From Dichetophora obliterata (lineage: Eukaryota > Arthropoda > Insecta > Diptera > Sciomyzidae): 64,000 nt of DNA. Below the pieces are notes generated by a model, which was not told where the DNA came from, searched no databases, and was given only the letters and a program-made list of their open reading frames with translations. Positions 57,611 through 64,000 of this stretch are shown here, piece by piece. Every line of letters begins with the position of its first letter. The stretch's first letter is position 1. The position numbers and the translations under genes are program-made. The stretch spans positions 29,274,819-29,338,818 of the forward strand of contig OY986439.1 in the NCBI GenBank assembly GCA_963920525.1, in the 5' to 3' direction.

Positions 57611-58497
57611 ACAGAGCACTTATCGCTCACGAGTCATCGGTTGTTTGTATGGTCTCTAAACTGATCTCAACATTCTGTATTCCGTGAAAGAAAAATGCAC
57701 TTCAGTTCAGAAGCTCTCCTATAGTCTAGACTAATATATGGTCTACTCTAGTCTCTCTAGATCTACTAACCTCTCAGTTGTTGTTACTGCTTACAATCAT
57801 GGCATTTTTTCGCTGGGCATGGTTGAGTTTTCTTCACTCCTTTACGCATCTTACCTAAAAAGAAAAAAATAAAGTACTTATACATCAAAACAACGATTTG
57901 CAAGTCAGAAATATTTTAATATAAAAACAATGAGTTACAGAATCAAATTGACATTGTCCAGCTTTCAGAAAAATGATTTGTACATTTTACTTGTCTTGGT
58001 ATCGACCCAGTACGGAGGAATCGACCACGCAAGACTTAAGCAGGGTCCTAAAGGCCACCCGTTATACATACATGTCGTTATTCCTTGCTAAGGCTAATTA
58101 AGTCCTGTCTCAGCAAGGTTGTGGTATTGGCGACTATGATAAAGGATGCTCTCGAACTTTTGTGCAAATATGGTTCCACACATTTTCGATTGGATTGATA
58201 TCAGTACTTTGGGAAGGTGCTTCCGTGACTTGGGACAATTAAAGAATAGCCAATATTGCACCCGAAAAATTATCGAAAATGTCGACAATTGTTTTGATAA
58301 AAAGGCCAATCATCGCAAAGATCCAGTGTATCAACACTTCTGGGTAAATTTTCCTTTAGAATGCCAAAATAAGCATTTTGATTCATTATCCCTTTCATGA
58401 AATGCAATGATCCTGGTCAAACCTCAAACTACAAACGATGGTCTTTTTTTCTTTTGTTTTATAAAAAATGGTCTTTTGGTGAATGGTGTATCTCACT
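57611..58497. other. Gene-free stretch, possible decayed transposon
   Basis: A plus frame at 58146-58400 reads NFCANMVPHIFDWIDISTLG and RCFRDLGQLKNSQYC. The minus strand at 58050-58380 might correspond to a degraded Tc1-like tail, but I could not match motifs. I leave it unassigned. Confidence 0.25.
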
Positions 58498-58681
58498 TTT
58501 CGCCTTGCTCGATGCTTATCTGTTTTTTTTTTTTTTGCTCTGTGCTAGCTGAGCACGAAGAGGAAGAGAAAAATAGAGAGCAACATGAAGTTTATTGAAA
58601 TTCTCACAACTCAAACGCGTCAAAGGTCAACGAATAAGCAATGCGTGGCAGCTGGGATGATTTCTTAAAAAACTTAATACC
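58498..58681. repeat. Interspersed repeat, copy 2
   Basis: Matches 46996-47110 plus 47926-47947 without the intervening SINE. Confidence 0.6.
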
Positions 58682-58849
58682 TTAATTAAGCATACTTATT
58701 AAAATTTTGCACGAAAAATACCCTTAAAAAATCTATAGCACAAATATGATATCTTAAATTTTTTTTTTCATAAAAATTGGCCCAGTACTTTGCAATAAAG
58801 TCGTCACTTTAAATGTTCACTTCAATTTTATATAATAGTATAGATATTA
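58682..58849. repeat. Interspersed repeat ending in ATAGAT, copy 2
   Basis: Partner of 49319-49495; its 3' tail (TATAATAGTATAGATAT) runs into the MITE and then the satellite. Confidence 0.65.
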
Positions 58850-59154
58850 GGGCGGGTCAATTTGTATGGACGAATTTTTTGGTGGTCTGGCTCAGCGAAA
58901 TTCGTAAAATACATGTAATTTCAAGACTTTTTCTCCACTACAGCATATACAAATTCTGAAAAAAAGCTGTGCGGACTTTCGTAAATAGATTTTGTTCTCA
59001 ATTATAAAATATGAATGTATGAATGTATGTGTATGAATCTATTTACGAAAGTCCGCCCAGCTTTTTTTCAGAATTTGTATATGCTGTAGTGGAGAAAAAG
59101 TCTTGAAATTACATGTATTTTACGAATTTCGCTGAGCCAGAATTTGACCCGCCC
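58850..59154. mobile_element. 305-bp palindromic MITE, copy 2
   Basis: Same ends, length and orientation as 1803-2107, with TA at 58848-58849 and 59155-59156. It is inserted at the proximal edge of the AGATAGATAT satellite. Confidence 0.9.
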
Positions 59155-59160
59155 TAATAG

Positions 59161-59930
59161 ATATAGATATAGATAGATATAGATAGATATAGATAGATAT
59201 AGATAGATATAGATAGATATAGATAGATATAGATAGATATAGATAGATATAGATAGATATAGATAGATATAGATAGATATAGATAGATATAGATAGATAT
59301 AGATAGATATAGATAGATATAGATAGATATAGATAGATATAGATAGATATAGATAGATATAGATAGATATAGATAGATATAGATAGATATAGATAGATAT
59401 AGATAGATATAGATAGATATAGATAGATATAGATAGATATAGATAGATATAGATAGATATAGATAGATATAGATAGATATAGATAGATATAGATAGATAT
59501 AGATAGATATAGATAGATATAGATAGATATAGATAGATATAGATAGATATAGATAGATATAGATAGATATAGATAGATATAGATAGATATAGATAGATAT
59601 AGATAGATATAGATAGATATAGATAGATATAGATAGATATAGATAGATATAGATAGATATAGATAGATATAGATAGATATAGATAGATATAGATAGATAT
59701 AGATAGATATAGATAGATATAGATAGATATAGATAGATATAGATAGATATAGATAGATATAGATAGATATAAATAGATATAGTTAGATATAGATAGATAT
59801 AGATAGATATAGATAGATATAGATAGATATAGATAGATATAGATAGATATAGATAGATATAGATAGATATAGATAGATATAGATAGATATAGATAGATAT
59901 AGATAGATATAGATAGATATAGATAGATAT
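59161..59930. repeat. Satellite of 77 decamer units AGATAGATAT
   Basis: A 10-bp unit is repeated about 77 times over 770 bp with only two substitutions visible, in adjacent units at 59771-59790. The array is stop-free in one minus frame, giving a spurious SISIYIYLYL-repeat protein of 268 residues. It ends at GTAAGTATC. Confidence 0.97.
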
Positions 59931-60670
59931 GTAAGTATCTATACTACAAAGATTTTGCACTCGAAATGGTTTACTCGAAAACCAGAATTGGAATCAAAAT
60001 TACTAAAACGTGTGGAACCAAAATTGCTTAGCATTTGAATACGTGTGAGTTTTTTAATGAATTTTTGGATTTTTCAAAAAAAATAGTTCAATTCGATCAA
60101 GAAATGATTAAAAAAATTTCAAAAAATTTCATGCAATGGGCCAATTCTCAGCATTTTTTGGTCAAAATGGACTTTTCACAACAAACATTATCAAAAAATA
60201 GAGCATGACAATGCAAAAAAAAAACATTTTAAAAAAACCCATTTTCGAAAACTTACGTTTTTTAATCTCTACAATAAACATTGCAAATCCGACCAAAAGG
60301 AACATTTTTTTAGAGAAAAGAGCTCCACTAGCTCAAATTCTACGGTCATTTAATTTTTTCCCACAGTGCGACACAAAAATTCCTAAATACTACATAAGGT
60401 GCAATAAATATTCATATACAATGGCTTCGAGCGACCCAAAATAATCACATAAAAATAAAAAATGAATCAAGTAGGTGTCAAATAACAGAGAACAGACAAT
60501 AAACTGCATTTTAACTGAAATTTGTATCAACTGATTTATTATAATTTGTGAGAAATTAGTTGATTTTAATGATAAATGTTAACATAGCATTCTTACGCTT
60601 ATCTAAACCACTTTTTATCATAAATAACTTAAATATTTTATTTTCTCTTTCTCTCTCTTTCACTTCACAG
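59931..60670. other. Intron upstream of the netrin exon
   Basis: AT-rich, no defined element. The last 33 bases before the exon are a strong polypyrimidine tract ending CTTCACAG, a canonical 3' splice site. Confidence 0.6.
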
Positions 60671-60859
60671 TCTGCAACTGCAATGGACACGCTCGTCAGT
60701 GCCGCTTCAACATGGAACTCTTTAAACTCTCTGGTCGCGAATCCGGTGGCGTCTGTCAAAATTGTCGTCACTCTACAACCGGTCGACACTGTCATTACTG
60801 CAAAGAGGGCTTCTATCGTGATCCAACTAAGCCATTAAATAATCGACGCGTCTGCAAAC
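60671..60859 (+). CDS. Netrin, internal exon encoding an LE (laminin EGF-like) domain
   Basis: Netrins are secreted guidance cues of laminin-like architecture (laminin N-terminal domain, LE repeats, NTR domain) that steer axons and cell migration through DCC/Frazzled and Unc5 receptors. This 189-bp exon follows TTCACAG and ends at the GTGAGT donor. It enters in phase with TC completing a codon and leaves with one base. It reads (V)[20 protein letters not shown], then [20 protein letters not shown] and [13 protein letters not shown]...VCK. All eight LE cysteines are present (C-x-C ... C ... C-x2-C ... C-x2-C ... C). [12 protein letters not shown] and [14 protein letters not shown] are near-invariant in the second LE repeat of netrins. 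No stop, normal codon use, and an intact splice frame support a working gene. NetA versus NetB is not decided. Confidence 0.92.
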
Positions 60860-62564
60860 GTGAGTTTAAATCAAGTTTTCTATTCTTCTTATTAACTGAT
60901 GAAGACTAACCTTAGCTTAAGCTAAGTTGGTAGTTATCTCTGCGACAGCCAACCAGTTAGTGGTTTGGTCGGGCACTTAATTTGAACGGCGTGATTTGCA
61001 TCGCCACTTACTTAAGTTGACATTTTAATGGCGCCTCTTAATATCATATTAAACAACAAATATTTTTAATGAATTAATTTAAATAAGCTGAAGTTCGTGA
61101 GTTGCGCTAAAAGTCGACAATATGTCAAAGTGTTGGCGGCATGCGACAATGTGCGGCACTTGCTTATTTGATGGCCAATGCAATTAATGCTGCTGCCACT
61201 TAATTAAAATGGCATGAATATTAATGAAGAATGATTGAAAAAATTTGTAGCTATTTAAAAAGTTAATTTGTAACAAAAGTTGTGCAACTTTTGTTGATAA
61301 GATGGATGACTTCGGTTTACATTCTGCGCGAGAGAAATTAAATTCATGCAGATTTATGCAAGAGTCACATGCAAAGAACACACAAAATAAGATTGAGTAA
61401 ACGAAATTCACACTTTATGAGCTACAGTGGGCACAAAAATCCAACTAAAGACATGTTAAAGAGAAAAATATGGTTTTTAACGATAAAATCTTATAAAATC
61501 ATAATTTAAAGATAATTCAACATTGTTTTGTGAAGACAAAAACATTTTAGAGTCCAAGTGGGTCAGCGGCATGGGTCGTTTGACGACAAAATTAAACACT
61601 AACAACTGTGTAGTTTATTCATTCTACCATCCCACTACACAACCAGTTCACACCATAAACTGACAACAATGAAAAAGCCAAAGTAATAATTCAAAATTAA
61701 CAAGTACAACTTTAAACATGTCGGCTTAGTTTTATGTTTTTGTTTTATTTCTTCTGTGCTATAGTTTATTTTGACCACACTTCAAACTGTTAAATGTGAA
61801 ACGAACCTAATGCTACTCCAGTGGTTGGGTCACCACAGACTCTGGCCCCCAAACATATCCGCCACATGATGTGGCACGCTTTGTTTATCACAGAGTTATT
61901 AACAAAATATTGCTGCTGAAAGTGGAGCGTGTTGCAGGCAAGTGGCAACACTTTGTTTGGTTTGTGTTTCATTTTTCTCATGTTCTGTTATTGTAACAGT
62001 TGTTGTTGTTGTTGTTGTTTTAGTTGTCACAACAGTTTATTTTTTCGTGTAGTTTTAATTTTGGCACAAGTGCTTTCGTGACAAATGTTTGCATTTCGAC
62101 TTAACAACAAAAATAAATAGTTTTTGTTATTGTTTTTCGAGGGGGTGTCTGTTTTGTTCTGTTAAGTTTTAAGTATCTGTTATATGGCAGCACTGAGTGT
62201 GGCCACTTGTTATTAGTTTTTGTGGCGTGTGGCGTTAAGTATTGTTTGTAATGAAATTTTTGTCTTCAGTTTTACGTTGTTTAAAAAGTAAAATAAGCGT
62301 ATTACATGGCATTTGGAATATTTACTACAAAGTTGTTACAATAATTTTTAGTGTTAGAGGAAAATTCCATAAATGCTTATGTTTGAATTTTGAATTTGCC
62401 GCAGTTACAAAATGAAGTCATTAATAAATTTTGTACAAAAACATAACAAAACATGTATCACTCCTTTCCTAATTTCTATCAAACGTCCTTTATGTAATAC
62501 AAAATATATATAAGTCAAATTAAATCAGTTTAGGAAAATTTGGTTTTTTTGGTTAACTCATTAA
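60860..62564. other. Intron downstream of the netrin exon
   Basis: Starts with the GTGAGT donor. Mostly mixed-composition and low in repeats, with a (GTT)n run at 62001-62020. No further exon seen. Frames up to 75 codons have no motif. Confidence 0.55.
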
Positions 62565-62927
62565 CCCTTTGATGACCACTGGCACATCGGTGACCTTTAT
62601 ACCTTAGCATTTTTAATAAAAAAACCATAGAATCGATTTTACTCAAGTAGGTATCATTCATTAAGTAATGAATGTTGCTATCAAAAAGTACCAAATTTTT
62701 AAGTGAAGTAAGCTTGCCTACCAGACAACCCCAAAATTTAAATATCTTAACTGTGTCTCCTCTTCTTCTTGTTTCAGTATTTTGGTGGGTCGGGGGAGCT
62801 ATAGATCCAACATTTTTGAGGAGAAGTTGGGAGGAACCTTCTTCTTTCCAAAAAAAAAAGAAAAGATATTCCATCCGCGCTACCACTTAATCTGAAACAA
62901 CCTCTTTGTTCCAATGGTCGTCAACGG
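62565..62927. mobile_element. piggyBac-like remnant
   Basis: The left end is TTAA-CCCTTTGATGACCACTGG. The right end, inward, reads ACCGTTGACGACCATTGG and is next to a degenerate TTAA. The ends resemble those at 4858-5485. The interior has a splice-acceptor-like TTCTTGTTTCAG and a 118-codon minus frame without known motifs. Confidence 0.4.
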
Positions 62928-63007
62928 TAAAAATCAGTGACATTATAATTTGATGGCAAGTGAATTTATTTAGAAAAAAAATTTTTTACATTTTTAATTT
63001 ACACATT

Positions 63008-63572
63008 GTTGTAATCGGTGCTATTTTTATCGCCAAATTGCTCCGGTCATAGGGGGCGGGAGCAATTTAGCGCGTAAAAATAACACGCGCGCGCGATGAT
63101 AGGCTTTCGGTAGCCTACCATCTTGAGGTTAGAGTTAGGAGCTAAAATTGAGGAGAAGAAGTTGTGCTCCTCATTAACCACCAAAGGTTGTAGGGATCTC
63201 TGTTAAATGAAGAGTATCATTTAACAGAAATAACTCCACAAAATTTGGTTATTAATTAGGGGGTAATTAATAACAAATTAAGTAGTGCGTTTTTGAACAT
63301 ATTTATTACCTTATCGGCTGGTGGTTGAAATGAGAAGCAGGAAAATTAACAAAAGAGAATATGTACATTGCAATTTCAAGTAAGCTTAAGGACCAGCTTT
63401 TAAGCTGGGTTTAGTTTACAGTATTTTAAGTTCATAATTTAAACTTTCAATTAAAGCCGCAGGCTTGAGCTGCGTTTAGTTACAAAAGTAAATTTAAGAA
63501 TAAAAGTAAAAGAGTAAATTCATAAACTTCATTTATATGAAAACCATTTGGATACGCATCGGGGCGTAGACA
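63008..63572 (-). mobile_element. Putative 3' LTR of a BEL/Pao-type retroelement
   Basis: Read on the minus strand, a purine-rich tract (GTGCAAGGCGGGCGGCA) is followed by TGTCTACGCCCCGATGCG, a likely LTR start, 26 bp after the gag stop. A plausible end is ...GATTACAACA at 63008. The far boundary is a guess because the other LTR is outside the window. Confidence 0.45.
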
Positions 63573-63598
63573 TGCCGCCCGCCTTGCACTAGTGCAAT

Positions 63599-64000
63599 TT
63601 ACAAGATACTCTGCAGCCGCTGAAGCTCACGGATGGCGTTTAAAAGGTGTTCCCGTGGACTTTCGCTGCGATTGGTGCCAGTCGATCGTGTACATGCCCT
63701 GGAGCGCCCGGTTGGCTGAGGCGACTGTAGTCGTTGGCGAGGCCGTGAGCGCCCTTCCGAAGCGTTAGGCTGTACCCGTTGACGTACAGGCGAAGGCGAC
63801 GGACTGACTCTTCGTCCCAGTCGGTGAGCTATGCCGCTTGCTCTCTTCTTGGTGGTTTTGCCGGCTCGCCGGTTTGAGTCGGACTGGATCGTGATGCGTT
63901 TTTGGTTCGCATGCAGCATCGAGTGGTGGAGACCCTTGCACACATTGCACACGGCTTTGGACGTACATCTTCCGGCTGTATGGGAGCGAGCGAGGCAGTT
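63599..64000 (-). CDS. C-terminal part of Gag from a BEL/Pao-type LTR retroelement
   Basis: The minus frame is open from the window edge to a stop at 63599. It has a zinc-knuckle pair (NCLARSHTAGRC, then CNVCKGLHHSMLH) typical of BEL/Pao Gag, followed by a basic, Ser/Pro/Arg-rich tail and a C-terminal helix (LLNAIRELQRLQSIL). This region is clearly more GC-rich than the rest of the window. In BEL/Pao elements gag normally runs on into protease and RT; here it terminates and an LTR-like sequence follows at once. The polyprotein N-terminus lies beyond 64000. Confidence 0.7.
   Translation of the reverse strand, partial: NCLARSHTAGRCTSKAVCNVCKGLHHSMLHANQKRITIQSDSNRRAGKTTKKRASGIAHRLGRRVSPSPSPVRQRVQPNASEGRSRPRQRLQSPQPTGRSRACTRSTGTNRSESPREHLLNAIRELQRLQSIL

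Noticed and set aside
58146..58400. 84-residue frame resembling a protein (NFCANMVPHIF...)
   Set aside because: Suggestive of a decayed transposase flank, but I could not match a family or catalytic motif, so it is left as spacer.
59154..59960. 268-residue minus-strand open frame
   Set aside because: It is the translation of the AGATAGATAT satellite (SISIYIYLYL repeats); a stop-free simple repeat, not a gene.
62750..62780. Strong splice-acceptor-like TTCTTCTTGTTTCAG after the netrin exon
   Set aside because: The following sequence has no netrin-like frame and lies within a piggyBac-like remnant.

Overview
This window is AT-rich animal DNA, almost certainly from an insect and most likely a higher fly (Diptera). 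The evidence is one well-conserved host exon plus the repertoire of mobile elements: RTE-like and jockey/CR1-like non-LTR retrotransposons, hAT, pogo/Tigger, Tc1/mariner-like and piggyBac-like transposons, tRNA-derived SINEs, a BEL/Pao-type Gag and a Helitron-like element. The only host coding sequence I can support is at 60671-60859 (+), a cassette exon encoding a complete laminin-type EGF-like (LE) module whose sequence is that of a netrin. It has a canonical acceptor and donor. About 60 kb upstream and 3 kb downstream read as intron filled with mobile DNA. I found no second netrin exon and cannot say whether this is the NetA or the NetB type.

Layout. 1-1.2 kb: 3' half of an RTE-like retrotransposon ORF. 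1.8-2.5 kb: two MITEs side by side, one with a tRNA-like core. 3.5-6.4 kb: a jockey-like remnant split by a hAT element (8-bp target duplication), itself carrying a piggyBac-like element (TTAA). 8.3-12.6 kb: a long inverted repeat enclosing a Helitron-like element, which in turn holds a SINE (15-bp duplication) and a MITE. 13.9-18.2 kb: short TIR elements, then a 2.9-kb TA-flanked element carrying a spliced gene for a SAM-like protein. 19-20.7 kb: tandem ~150-bp repeats split by a hAT deletion derivative. 22.7-25.9 kb: a tRNA-bearing TIR element split by a Tigger element, which is split by a 184-bp RTE fragment. 26-28.7 kb: two large foldbacks. 30.9-32.6 kb: a second element with a decayed homologue of the SAM-protein gene. 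33.3-38.7 kb: a jockey/CR1-like element lacking its catalytic Asp-Asp motif, and a DDE transposase split by a non-LTR element with RT and RNase H. 41.7-49.5 kb: a mariner-type transposase relic, a hAT with a nested PIF-like element, foldbacks, SINEs and a palindromic array element. 51.9-57.6 kb: a SINE and two hAT elements with 8-bp duplications. 58.5-59.9 kb: a 305-bp MITE beside a nearly perfect 770-bp satellite of 10-bp units. 60.7 kb: netrin exon. 62.6-64 kb: a piggyBac-like remnant and the 3' end of a BEL/Pao-type retroelement on the minus strand.

Most elements are broken. The transposition histories can still be read because many target duplications are intact. The most novel-looking item is a group of TIR elements (15259-18182, 30904-32587, and gene-less 48251-48868 and 21935-22222) whose arms are arrays of short self-complementary words. 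The two larger members carry homologous genes for a small protein that does not look like a known transposase. All calls rest on reading the sequence by eye; no database search or alignment was run.
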